Positions 28,778 to 37,587 of a stretch of 64,000 nt of DNA are shown piece by piece. How positions within the stretch are numbered: the stretch's first letter is position 1; each line of letters opens with the position of its first letter. The stretch is from Arcobacter caeni (GTDB taxonomy: Bacteria > Campylobacterota > Campylobacteria > Campylobacterales > Arcobacteraceae): NCBI RefSeq assembly GCF_003063245.1, contig NZ_MUXE01000010.1, positions 28,889 through 92,888 on the forward strand, written 5' to 3'. Position numbers and translations under genes: made by a program. Under the pieces are notes generated by a model. It did not search any database, was not told the DNA's origin, and saw nothing but the letters and a program-made list of their open reading frames with translations.

Positions 28778-30244
28778 CTAAACTTTTGTGAGGTTTTTAA
28801 GGGCAAAATATCTTTTGATAAAATATTCATCAAAAGATTTATCATATGGGTTAGCTTCGCTTTTAATTTTGATAAACTCTTTAAGTGGAAGTGTACTTAG
28901 TTTATAAACGAATTGTTTTCCATCTGATAATACATCTGATTTGTAGTTTGGGAATGGTTTAAAATATTGTTTGTAATATTTTATAGTTTCTTTTCTTTGA
29001 TGAATCCTTTTCATCCAATTAAGTGACTTTCTCCAAATATAAGTATCAATCTTATCAAATACAACTTTACTATTTACAAATCTGTAATAGTTTGCCCATC
29101 CTCTTAAAAGAGGATTGAGTTTTGTTATAAGCATTGATAAACTCGATGAATTATACTTTTTAAATATCTCTTTAATTTTAGACTTAAAAGATTTTATCCC
29201 ATCTTTAGTGGGTTTAACTATCACTTTATTATTAGGATATTTCCTAAAGTTAAAGCCTAGAAAATTAAATCCATCTCTAATATGTGTAATATGCGTTTTC
29301 TCTTTTGATAGTTCTAAGCCTCTTTGATTTAAGAAAATTTCAATATCTTTTTGAAGTAATCGTAAATATTTTGGACTATGCCCTGTTATGACAAAATCAT
29401 CGGCGTATCTTATAAAATTTAGACGATTAGTATGACGATATAAGATAACTCCATCTTTCATCTTTTGAAATCTAGCTTTATGCCTTTTCACAACTTCTTC
29501 AATTCCATCTAAAACCATATTAGCTAGTATTGGAGATATAATTCCACCTTGTGGTGTTCCACTATCTGTTGGAAATAAGGTATCATCTTTAATAAATCCA
29601 GATTTTAGCCATTGTTTTAAAAGTCGATTAACAAGTGGAATATTGTCATAAATCCATTGATGGCTTATGTTGTCAAAGCATCCTTTTATATCTGCTTCTA
29701 ATATCCATTCTCCACCATTTCTTTTAGAAGTACAAATCCAAACTTGCTTCATAGCATCTTGAGTGCTTCGTTTTGGACGAAATCCATAGGAGTTTTTATC
29801 TGCAACAACTTCAGCAATAGGTTCAAGAGCTAATTTATATAAAGCTTGAAGGCTTCTATCAAACATAGTAGGAATTCCTAAAGGTCTTAATTTACCATTT
29901 TTCTTGGGAATTTCAATACGTTTTAGTGGCATAGATTTGTAATCGGGCAGTTTTATTTTAAGTTCATCAACACATTTACACTTTTTTATACTAGTATCAA
30001 GAAGTTTTCCATCAACACCAGCTGTTTTTTTACCTTTATTTTCACTCACTCTTTTTACTGCTAATATTCTAGCATTCAAAGATTTTACAAGTAGAGATTG
30101 GAGTTTCTTTACCATTCTTGTTCTACCTGTTAGTTTAGCTTTTACAATTCGATTTTGTAATATCTTTACTGATTGCTCTACAACATCAAAGTCAACGGCT
30201 AACCAGTTTATGTGGGTGATATCTTTTTTACAAGACTCTATCAC
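28778..30244 (-). CDS. ltrA: Group II intron reverse transcriptase/maturase
   Basis: Intron-encoded protein (488 residues) needed for splicing and retrohoming. It has an N-terminal RVT_N-type region (about 10-80), RT blocks with GTPQGGIISPILAN and the catalytic YADD in FIRYADDFVI, and the maturase domain X (LLRGWANYYRFVNSKVVF). The C-terminus ends shortly after ANPYDKSFDEYF. No Cys-rich HNH endonuclease motif is present, so target second-strand cleavage would need another route. The frame is intact, with no sign of decay. The N-terminal region argues against class C; the exact class needs phylogeny. Confidence 0.95.
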   Translation of the reverse strand: MIESCKKDITHINWLAVDFDVVEQSVKILQNRIVKAKLTGRTRMVKKLQSLLVKSLNARILAVKRVSENKGKKTAGVDGKLLDTSIKKCKCVDELKIKLPDYKSMPLKRIEIPKKNGKLRPLGIPTMFDRSLQALYKLALEPIAEVVADKNSYGFRPKRSTQDAMKQVWICTSKRNGGEWILEADIKGCFDNISHQWIYDNIPLVNRLLKQWLKSGFIKDDTLFPTDSGTPQGGIISPILANMVLDGIEEVVKRHKARFQKMKDGVILYRHTNRLNFIRYADDFVITGHSPKYLRLLQKDIEIFLNQRGLELSKEKTHITHIRDGFNFLGFNFRKYPNNKVIVKPTKDGIKSFKSKIKEIFKKYNSSSLSMLITKLNPLLRGWANYYRFVNSKVVFDKIDTYIWRKSLNWMKRIHQRKETIKYYKQYFKPFPNYKSDVLSDGKQFVYKLSTLPLKEFIKIKSEANPYDKSFDEYFIKRYFALKNLTKV

Positions 30245-30834
30245 TTTATACCTTTCTATTTTAAAAATTTATTACTACAAATGTCATTGACATCAGCACC
30301 AATAAGAAGTCTGCTATCTTTCAATATGAGGCAAAGTTTGAACCCCTATGTCATATATTACATACAACCATTCGCTTTCTCTTATCTCCTATACCCACTA
30401 AATTATCGCTTCTCATTACTGAAAAGTTTGTTATAATAAAAGTGAAAATAAATTTATCATAACAACTCATTGGGCTTACCAAGTTCCACTTAGTTTGTTT
30501 AGCTTCGGACTTAGGTTTCATCTATACTCCGAAGGTTTAATTGTCTGTGTATGATGGTTAACCAACATCATATCCTCAACCTTATACTTTTTAGTTACAG
30601 TGTATCAATGCACTTTCACTGTCTTGCTTTGACGGAGCGTCAAACAATGATTCAATTTCTTAACCATATCCAATTTCCCAACCTATAAATTCTATTGCAT
30701 TTAGAATTTATCCAATCATTTCTTTGTTGCTTAGCACACCATCGTTACCAACAATGCACCAACAAATAGGGAGAAAACAACAGAATATTTTATCGGTGCC
30801 ACCCGACATCAAACTAAGCGACTTCTTGTCGCAC

Positions 30835-30948
30835 GGCTACATTTACATAAAGGTACTAAAAGCGACACACGTCTTAAAGATTACTTAATCTAAAGTATCA
30901 AAGGTTTTAAAATAGCCCTATAAATCTATTAATTCTCGTTGAAATATA
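30835..30948 (-). repeat. Structured repeat, copy A2 (disrupted by the intron at its end)
   Basis: One of four diverged copies of a repeat. Read on the plus strand it starts GGCTACATTTACATAAAGG, continues through GTCTTAAA, reaches the inverted partner ATAGCCCTA (30912-30920), and has the tail CTCGTTGAAATATA (30935-30948). The ends GGCTAC and GTAGCC-like partner can form a basal stem. The intron sits exactly at 30834/30835, the outer edge of this stem. Without the intron the copy would begin about 14 nt after the RraA-like gene stop. Confidence 0.75.
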
Positions 30949-31019
30949 AACTTAGCCTCTTATAATTCTAAAAGTGCTACCATTACGAAATCTAAACAAA
31001 GATAGATTTTTATAATAAA

Positions 31020-31082
31020 TAGGGTACTTCTGCATAAAGGTACGAAAAGTTCCAAGTTGCTTAAATATGGAGTATGGCCCTA
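31020..31082 (-). repeat. Structured repeat, copy A1
   Basis: A 63-nt copy with the same core GCATAAAGGTAC, then CTTAAATATGG. Its outer ends TAGGGTACT and AGTATGGCCCTA pair (TAGGG with CCCTA). The stem sequence differs from the other copies but complementarity is kept. It lies 72 nt beyond copy A2 in the same orientation. No gene is visible between 31083 and the promoter at 31226. Confidence 0.7.
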
Positions 31083-31225
31083 CAAAGGTATTTTTTTACT
31101 AACAATATTTAAACTAAGCTTAATATATTTTTTCTCAAAAAAGAAAAATACCAAAATAGATTGGATAAAGTTATTCAAATCAAGTTTTTGTAAAATTCAT
31201 TAATAATTCGTTAAATAAATTTTGA

Positions 31226-31231
31226 TATAAT
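31226..31231 (+). promoter_or_regulatory. Extended -10 promoter of the metal efflux operon
   Basis: TTTTGATATAATTGCAC contains a consensus TATAAT with an upstream TG-like extension, about 26 nt before the start at 31258. No -35 is obvious, as usual in Campylobacterota. It excludes the longer in-frame start at 31231. Confidence 0.6.
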
Positions 31232-31257
31232 TGCACTTGAACTTACGAAAGGAATTT

Positions 31258-31569
31258 ATGAAAAAAAATATCGTTTTATCTATTGTTTTTTTTTCTATCT
31301 TATTTTCTTCTGTACACTCGTTTGCTTTTGAGTTTTTCAATGATGAAAAAAACTGTGTTATAACTTCCAAACAGTGTGCAACAGAGTTTAATACATCTTC
31401 AGTAGATATTGAAGTTTGTGAAAAGCATCATAAGTGCCACCACTCTTATGTCCTTAACCAAAATGATTATATTTCAAAATTTGAATTTAGAAATATCAAT
31501 GAAACTTTAAAAGCAACAAGCTATATCTTTCAATTCTCCACATTTCTACTCAAACCACCTATTATTTAA
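31258..31569 (+). CDS. Small Cys/His-rich periplasmic protein, first gene of metal efflux operon
   Basis: About 103 residues from the ATG at 31258 (GGAATTT spacing); an upstream ATG at 31231 falls within the -10 element. Signal peptide MKKNIVLSIVFFSILFSS. The mature part holds likely metal ligands: NCVITSKQCA and CEKHHKCHH. Position and size recall CzcI-type proteins that precede czcCBA, but I see no firm homology. A metal-binding or signalling role for the pump downstream is inferred. Confidence 0.6.
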   Translation: MKKNIVLSIVFFSILFSSVHSFAFEFFNDEKNCVITSKQCATEFNTSSVDIEVCEKHHKCHHSYVLNQNDYISKFEFRNINETLKATSYIFQFSTFLLKPPII

Positions 31570-31628
31570 TTTACTTTCATTCATTCTATCTCTATATTTA
31601 TAGAGCAAACTTATACTAAGGAAAGTAA

Positions 31629-32825
31629 ATGATAAAAAATAGATTAATTTCTATGTTTATCTTGTTTTCTTGCAGTAGTGGAGTACTTTTTGCAGATGAT
31701 TTTAATCAATTTTTAAATAAAGCAATTGAAACAAGTCCTTATTTGCAATCTTCAGCTATTGGAGTTGAACAAGCTAAACAAGAAAGTTATAAACAATTAC
31801 GATATGAAAACCCCACTTTAAGTGGAGAGTTTTTAAAATATAAACCCAATGATGGTTCTAATGATAGTGGTTATAATATTAGCCTTACCCAACCATTTAG
31901 ATTATGGGGCGTATCAGGTGATAAAGAGCGTTTTTCACAAGCAATTGTAAAAGGTGCTAACAGTGAATATATGTTAAATACATCCGATTTTATTCGAAAT
32001 ATCTCTTTATATTTTACTGTTTATGCACAAGAAAAAATGCTTCTTGACTTAATGCTAGGTGCGACGAACATTGCAAAGACCATTTATGATATTTCTCAAG
32101 AACGTCATGCTGTTGGTTCAATTTCACGAGCAGATATGCTTCAAGCCAAAGCTATATTTTTGGAACAACAAACACAATATGATAGTTTAAATATATCTTC
32201 GATTGAAAGCTATTATGAGTTATTGAAACTTGCAGGTATCAAAGAAAAAATTGAGATAAACACGAATCATACTTTTGAAGTTAAGAAATCAGATATCTCT
32301 GAAAACCCTGAGTTAAACCTTCTGATTCATAAAAAAGATATTGCACAAGCTGAAGCTGAATTAACTTCCAATATTCTTGAAACAGTTGATGTGACTGCTT
32401 CATACAGTAAAGAACCTGACCAAATTGTCAATGGTGTTGCTCTAAGTTTTCCTTTTCCTCTTTTTAATACAAAGTATGAAGAAAAAAGAATAGCACAATT
32501 AGAAGCAAAAAAAATGAATTTTTTAATTGAGAATGAAAAAAACTCCATACAGACAGAACACACTAAACTTTTAATACAAAGAGAGTTACTGGAAAAGTTA
32601 AAATTAAAAAATGAGAATGTATTAAAATTAAAAATAGAAGTTCTTGAAATGTTTTTAAAAAAATATAAAGTTTCTCAAACAACCCTAATGGAGCTTTTAA
32701 ATATAAAAAACCAAGTGATTCAAACAAAAGAGAATCTTATTAAAATCAATATTGCATTAAATCAAAATGCAATTAACATAAATTACATCCAAGGAGATAT
32801 CAATGCACAAAATCTTATTAATTAG
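31629..32825 (+). CDS. TolC-like outer membrane efflux protein (CzcC/CusC type)
   Basis: Outer-membrane channel of the tripartite RND pump encoded by the next two genes. A 398-residue protein with signal peptide, two OEP repeats of long amphipathic helices (GVEQAKQESYKQLRYENPTL; LLIQRELLEKLKL) and a short barrel pattern (YNISLTQPFRLWG). The length matches the CzcC subgroup. It overlaps the adaptor gene by 23 nt. Confidence 0.85.
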   Translation: MIKNRLISMFILFSCSSGVLFADDFNQFLNKAIETSPYLQSSAIGVEQAKQESYKQLRYENPTLSGEFLKYKPNDGSNDSGYNISLTQPFRLWGVSGDKERFSQAIVKGANSEYMLNTSDFIRNISLYFTVYAQEKMLLDLMLGATNIAKTIYDISQERHAVGSISRADMLQAKAIFLEQQTQYDSLNISSIESYYELLKLAGIKEKIEINTNHTFEVKKSDISENPELNLLIHKKDIAQAEAELTSNILETVDVTASYSKEPDQIVNGVALSFPFPLFNTKYEEKRIAQLEAKKMNFLIENEKNSIQTEHTKLLIQRELLEKLKLKNENVLKLKIEVLEMFLKKYKVSQTTLMELLNIKNQVIQTKENLIKINIALNQNAININYIQGDINAQNLIN

Positions 32826-33999
32826 TTTATCTTTTATTATTGGACTTTATGCGATTGAAATACCCATAGAAAAAGTTCAAATTCATGAATTTGGGAAATC
32901 AATTGAATTAAATTCAAAAATTGTTCAGCTCTCTTCGGCAAAACAATCCATCATGACTTTGTTGGATGGTCAAATTACAGAGTACTATGTTAAAGAAGGA
33001 GAAACAGTTAACAAAGGTCAAAAAATAGCTTTGATTGAATCAATTGAACTGTCAAAAATGAGTGCTGAATATCTCTCTTTAAAAAATCAATATTTGAGTA
33101 TGAATAAAACGTATGAAGCCAACAAACAGCTTTATGATAAAGGTATCATATCTTTAGAAGCATTAAATCGTATCAATATTGAAAACAATGAAATGTTAGC
33201 CAAACTTGAGACCTTAACATCACAGTTAGAGACCTTAGGAATAGAAACAAAAAATATAAGTAATACTACATCAAAATATATTTTAAGAGCACACAATGCA
33301 GGACGTATTGGAACATTGTTAAAAGGAAAACATGCAACTGTTTCAAAAGACACAGAAATAGCTACGGTTGTTAAAGAACAAGCTTTTTATCTTAAATCTT
33401 ATATTCCTTTATCCTATGCAAATGATTTAAAAGTGGGACAAAAAATTACTATTACACATAATAACAAAACCTTTGCCACTTATATAGATAAAATCTTGCC
33501 TGAATTGGATGAAACCACTCAAAGAATTATTGTGTTATCAAGTATAAATGAACCTATTGATGGATTATTTATCAATTCATATATTAACTCTACTTTATAT
33601 ATCAATACTGATAAAAAATATTTGGCAGTTAAAAAAACCGCACTGACTTTTTTAAATAATGAATGGGTTGTTTTTGTACCAAAACAGGAAGCTCATGAAG
33701 AGAAAGCAAAAAGCAGTAAAGAACACAATGATGAGCATGATAAAGAAGATAAGCATGAAGATAAAGATGGGCATAAAGATGAACATAATGATGAACATAA
33801 TGATGAACATAAAAAAGAGGGTGATTCTCATGAAGAAGAACCTCAATATGAAGCAAGAGATGTAAAAATTGTTAATCAAGATGACTCTTATGTTGCCATT
33901 GAAGGTTTAAATATTAATGAAGAGTATGTCAGTGATAAAACATATTATGTGAAGTCATTGGTATTAAAATCATCAATGGGTGACGGACATGGGCACTAG
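32803..33999 (+). CDS. Periplasmic adaptor (HlyD/CzcB type) with His/Asp-rich loop
   Basis: Membrane fusion protein joining the RND pump to the outer-membrane channel. N-terminal signal (LLISLSFIIGLYA), a lipoyl-type half-motif (ITEYYVKEGETVNKGQKIA), an alpha-hairpin and beta-barrel (YANDLKVGQKITI). Between about 285 and 350 is an insertion extremely rich in His, Asp and Glu (for example HNDEHNDEH), a probable metal-chelating arm as in CzcB-like adaptors. It is encoded by 12-bp tandem repeats prone to in-frame length change. Eight nt separate it from the pump gene. Confidence 0.87.
   Translation: MHKILLISLSFIIGLYAIEIPIEKVQIHEFGKSIELNSKIVQLSSAKQSIMTLLDGQITEYYVKEGETVNKGQKIALIESIELSKMSAEYLSLKNQYLSMNKTYEANKQLYDKGIISLEALNRINIENNEMLAKLETLTSQLETLGIETKNISNTTSKYILRAHNAGRIGTLLKGKHATVSKDTEIATVVKEQAFYLKSYIPLSYANDLKVGQKITITHNNKTFATYIDKILPELDETTQRIIVLSSINEPIDGLFINSYINSTLYINTDKKYLAVKKTALTFLNNEWVVFVPKQEAHEEKAKSSKEHNDEHDKEDKHEDKDGHKDEHNDEHNDEHKKEGDSHEEEPQYEARDVKIVNQDDSYVAIEGLNINEEYVSDKTYYVKSLVLKSSMGDGHGH
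33778..33810 (+). repeat. 12-bp in-frame tandem repeat in adaptor gene
   Basis: The unit GATGAACATAAT is repeated 2.75 times, encoding the D-E-H-N repeat of the His-rich arm. The surrounding GATAAAGAAGAT/GATAAAGATGG units are related but degenerate. Confidence 0.8.
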
Positions 34000-34007
34000 G
34001 GGATATT

Positions 34008-37000
34008 ATGTTAGATAAACTTATTGACCTATCTTTAAAATACAGACTTTTAGTCATTGTTCTTTTTATATCCATTTGTGCATTGGGATTTAGAGCCTAT
34101 AAAAATATCCCTGTTGATGCATTTCCTGATATTACTCCTAAGCAAGTAGTGATTTATACAGAAAGCCCAGGGAATTCTGCAGAAGATATTGAAAAGTTAA
34201 TTACTTATCCGATTGAATCAGCAATGTCTGGTATGGCAGGCGTTGAAATGATAACGTCCAATTCTATATTTGGATTATCGTATGTCTCTATATTTTTTGA
34301 AGATGATATGGATATAAACTTTCTAAGACAACTTGTAAGTGAGCGATTAAATACAGTTGACATTCCAAATGGTTGGGGAAAACCTACACTTGGACCCAAT
34401 ACAACAGGTTTAGGACAAGTATTTTGGTATGAGATAAAAGATAAAAACAATCAATACTCTTTGCAAGAGTTAAGAGAAATGCAAGAGTATATTGTAAGTC
34501 CTTTGTTTAAAAGTGTAAAAGGTGTTGAAGAAGTCATTGGATGGGGAGGAAAAGAAAAACAATATGATGTCTTAATTGATACTAAAAAGCTACAAAGCTT
34601 AAATATTACTTATGATGATGTCGTTCAAGCACTACAACGAAGTAATATAGCAGCAGGTGGACAATATTTAGAGTTTAATAAAGAACAGTATCTTATTCGA
34701 GGTGCTGGTTTATATAAAAATATTGATGATATAAAAAATAGTGTGATTAAATCACAAAATGGACAAGCAATCGTTATTCAAGATGTTGCAAAAGTACAAA
34801 TAGGTTCGATGCCAAGATTTGGAGCCATCTCTATTGATGGAAAAGAAGCTGTTATTGGAATGGTATTACAAAGAACAGAAACAAATGCGGCAAAAGTAGT
34901 TGAATTATTAAAAGAAAAAATTTTAACAGTTAACTCAACATTGCCAGATGGTGTAGAAATAAACCCAATTTATGACCGTTCAGAAATCACATTAAAAGCA
35001 GTGAATACTATGACATCTGCATTAACTTCAGGAGTTGTTTTAGTTGCAATTGTACTGTTTTTATTCTTATTTGAACTTCGTTCCGCATTTATTGTTATAT
35101 TATCATTACCTGTATCTTTACTTATTGCCTTTTTACTTATGGAGTATTTTGGATTAAGTGCAAACTTGATGAGTCTAAGTGGTTTAGCAATTGCAGTTGG
35201 TATGATTGTTGATGGTACCATTGTAATTGTTGAAAATACTTTTAGAAAACTTCATGATGAAAAAGATAAGAGTAAATTTGAAATTGTCGCAGAATCCACA
35301 AAAGAAGTAGCTACTCCTGTAACATTTGCTATTTTAGTTATTGCAGCAGTATTTATACCATTGTTAAGTTTAGGTGGTTTAGCAGGAAAACTCTACAGTC
35401 CTATGGCGATTAATATTGTATTTGTTATGTTGGGTTCATTAGCTGTTGCTTTAATCTTAGTTCCTGTATTAACTTACTTATTGCTAAAACCAGCAAAGAG
35501 TTCTGATAACTCAATTATGAAAAAGATTAAACATGGATACAGTCCAATATTGGTTTTTGCTTTAAATAATGCAAAAAAGCTTTTTATAGGTATATCTGCT
35601 TTGTTTTTTATCTGCGTAGCATTATTGTCTTTTCAAGGACGAGAGTTTATGCCAACTTTAAATGAAGAATCAATCATGTACAGAGTAGTAGCAATTCCTG
35701 GAACAAGTCTTAGTCAATCAGTTGAAATGGCACAAGAAGTTGAGAAGTATATCTTAAAAGAGTATCCCAAAGAGGTTCTTTCTGTTTTATCAATGATGGG
35801 AAGAAGTGAAAAAGGTGAAACTGCTCAACCAAACTATATGGAAGTCTTATTAACGCTTAGTAATGATATTGAAGATTTAGAACAATTGACAAATGAACTT
35901 AATGAAAAACTTGAGAAAAAGTTTGAATATGTACAATTTGTTCCTACACAACCTATTGCTATGAGAGTTGAAGAGTTATTAGCAGGTGTTAAAGCTGAAT
36001 TAGCCATAAAAGTATTTGGAAATGACCAAAAAGTACTTAATGATATTGCCACAAAAATACAGCAAAACATTAGTGATATTGATGGTGCAAAACAATTGAG
36101 TCTTGAATCACAATTGGGACAATCTCAAATTAAAATTGAACCTGATTATTTGGCACTTGCTCGATATGGAATTAATGTTGATGAAGTAATGAGTGTGATT
36201 CGAAATGGTATAGGAGAAGAAGAAGTTACAGAAAAAATTGAAGGTGTAAAACGATTTGGTATTGTCGCAAAAATAGAAAATGCTAAAAAGGATATTCAAA
36301 GTATTAAAGAATTAACCTTGCGTTCTTCTTCAGGAGCTGTTGTAACATTAGAACAAATCAGTAAAATATCGATTGTTCAAGGTCCCTCATTTATTAAAAG
36401 AGAGAATTTAAATCGTTATATGGTACTTTCTATAGAAGTTGATGGAAGAGATATTGCATCATTTGTTAAAGAAGCAAATGAGATAATACAAGAAAAAGTG
36501 GATATGCCAACGGGTTATTTTATAGAATGGGCAGGTGATTTTAAAAATATGCAGGAAGCTACGCAAAAGCTTATGATACTAGTACCTTTATCAGTATTTC
36601 TTGTAATATTGCTATTATATACTGCCTTTAATTCATTAAAAAAAGCCTTATTGATTTTATTGAATGTTCCATTTGGTTTAATTGGTGCTATTTTAGCGTT
36701 GGTAGCAAGTGGTGTATATTTATCGGTATCTGCTATTGTAGGATTTATTGCAATTTTTGCTATTGCTATACTCAATGGAATCGTACTTGTTAGTTTTATC
36801 GATGAATTAAGAGAAAAATTTCCCCATGTGGATTTAAAAACTCTTCTAAAAGATGCAACACTATTGCGACTCAGACCTGTTTTAATGACAGCATTTACAA
36901 CACTTTTTGGTATTTTACCTTTGTTGTTTGCTACAGGAGTAGGAAGTGAAATACAATATCCCTTATCCGTCGTTGTAATTGGAGGAATAATAAGTTCAAC

Positions 37001-37100
37001 ACTATTAACCCTTCTGATTTTACCTTCAACATATTATTTGTTTTATAAAAACGATCATCATGGAGAAGAAAAAGTCACAGTTAGCTTAAAAGCTCAATAA
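34008..37100 (+). CDS. Heavy-metal efflux RND pump (CzcA/CusA family)
   Basis: Inner-membrane proton-driven exporter of divalent or monovalent metals, 1030 residues, complete. It starts LIDLSLKYRLLVIVLFI and shows DAFPDITPKQVVIYTESPG typical of HME-RND pumps. The proton-relay helix reads AIAVGMIVDGTIVIVENTF: Asp and Glu are kept, but the first Asp of the CzcA-type D-F-G is Ala. Specificity is therefore ambiguous from this motif. The neighbouring Zn/Cd-type ATPase and the His-rich adaptor favour Zn, Cd or Co. The DNA shows no frame damage. Confidence 0.9.
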   Translation: MLDKLIDLSLKYRLLVIVLFISICALGFRAYKNIPVDAFPDITPKQVVIYTESPGNSAEDIEKLITYPIESAMSGMAGVEMITSNSIFGLSYVSIFFEDDMDINFLRQLVSERLNTVDIPNGWGKPTLGPNTTGLGQVFWYEIKDKNNQYSLQELREMQEYIVSPLFKSVKGVEEVIGWGGKEKQYDVLIDTKKLQSLNITYDDVVQALQRSNIAAGGQYLEFNKEQYLIRGAGLYKNIDDIKNSVIKSQNGQAIVIQDVAKVQIGSMPRFGAISIDGKEAVIGMVLQRTETNAAKVVELLKEKILTVNSTLPDGVEINPIYDRSEITLKAVNTMTSALTSGVVLVAIVLFLFLFELRSAFIVILSLPVSLLIAFLLMEYFGLSANLMSLSGLAIAVGMIVDGTIVIVENTFRKLHDEKDKSKFEIVAESTKEVATPVTFAILVIAAVFIPLLSLGGLAGKLYSPMAINIVFVMLGSLAVALILVPVLTYLLLKPAKSSDNSIMKKIKHGYSPILVFALNNAKKLFIGISALFFICVALLSFQGREFMPTLNEESIMYRVVAIPGTSLSQSVEMAQEVEKYILKEYPKEVLSVLSMMGRSEKGETAQPNYMEVLLTLSNDIEDLEQLTNELNEKLEKKFEYVQFVPTQPIAMRVEELLAGVKAELAIKVFGNDQKVLNDIATKIQQNISDIDGAKQLSLESQLGQSQIKIEPDYLALARYGINVDEVMSVIRNGIGEEEVTEKIEGVKRFGIVAKIENAKKDIQSIKELTLRSSSGAVVTLEQISKISIVQGPSFIKRENLNRYMVLSIEVDGRDIASFVKEANEIIQEKVDMPTGYFIEWAGDFKNMQEATQKLMILVPLSVFLVILLLYTAFNSLKKALLILLNVPFGLIGAILALVASGVYLSVSAIVGFIAIFAIAILNGIVLVSFIDELREKFPHVDLKTLLKDATLLRLRPVLMTAFTTLFGILPLLFATGVGSEIQYPLSVVVIGGIISSTLLTLLILPSTYYLFYKNDHHGEEKVTVSLKAQ

Positions 37101-37129
37101 TATAATTTAAATCAAACAAAAGGAAAAAA

Positions 37130-37522
37130 ATGAAAAATTTACTCAGAATATTACTTGTATCAGGAATTTTATTAAGTGGGACTACTTCTTTAAATGCAAA
37201 AGAGATATATTTATCACATCAAACTACTAAAGACTATAGAGTTTTAGTAAAAGTGTACGATGAATTAAAATTAGGAGATAATGAATTTAACGTTAAAATT
37301 CTTTATAAAACTAAATCTTTAGATGGAGTAAATGTAAATTTAAAAGTATATAAACCAAATGGTGAAGTAGTTGAGTATAATAGTAATAAAGTAAATGATA
37401 AAAAAAACTATTCATTTAATGTTACGCTTTCAGAAAAGGGTGAATATGGATACGTTATCACATATAATATAATGACAGGAGGAGTTACTCGAACTTCAAA
37501 AGGTTCTTTTGCATTTAATTAA
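37130..37522 (+). CDS. Periplasmic beta-sandwich-like protein in metal island
   Basis: A 130-residue exported protein (signal LLRILLVSGILLSGTTSLNA). The mature part is predicted mostly beta (RVLVKVYDELKLGDNEFNVK; GVNVNLKVYKPNGEVVEY), resembling YtkA/FixH-like domains. No metal-ligand cluster is visible. It lies 29 nt after the pump gene and before a terminator-like hairpin, so it is the last gene of the efflux operon proper. Confidence 0.55.
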   Translation: MKNLLRILLVSGILLSGTTSLNAKEIYLSHQTTKDYRVLVKVYDELKLGDNEFNVKILYKTKSLDGVNVNLKVYKPNGEVVEYNSNKVNDKKNYSFNVTLSEKGEYGYVITYNIMTGGVTRTSKGSFAFN

Positions 37523-37534
37523 CGAAAAATAAGT

Positions 37535-37570
37535 AAGATAAGAGATATTTAACATCTCTTATCTTTTACT
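37535..37570 (+). terminator. Stem-loop between efflux operon and P-type ATPase gene
   Basis: A perfect 12-bp stem (37535-37546 and 37554-37565, 7-nt loop) is followed by TTACTTT. It ends the RND operon or attenuates read-through into the ATPase gene. Confidence 0.65.
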
Positions 37571-37587
37571 TTAAAGGAAAAATATCA

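Larger units (their letters stand above)
28693..30834 (-). mobile_element. Group II intron with encoded reverse transcriptase/maturase
   Basis: The minus strand begins GTGCGACAAGAAGTCGC at 30834, a typical group II 5' end with a small domain I hairpin. It contains the RT gene in domain IV and ends with a canonical domain V (28734-28767) and a domain VI hairpin with a near-terminal unpaired A. The end is ...TCCGAC at about 28693; the alternative ...CGACAT would end at 28691. Total about 2.14 kb. The stretch 30245-30834 outside the RT gene is intron RNA (domains I to III). The 5' exon junction is exactly the end of a repeat copy (30835 onward); the 3' exon is the sequence just after the RraA-like gene. 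Confidence 0.9.

Noticed and set aside
28693..30834. Intron as a class C element (terminator/attC targeting)
   Set aside because: The encoded RT has the long RVT_N region and ANPYDKSFDEYF segment of other bacterial classes; hairpin-adjacent insertion alone is not enough.
33629..33879. Minus-strand His/Phe-rich open frames opposite the adaptor gene
   Set aside because: They are antisense shadows of the His/Asp-rich repeat (GATGAACAT read backwards) and have no start context.
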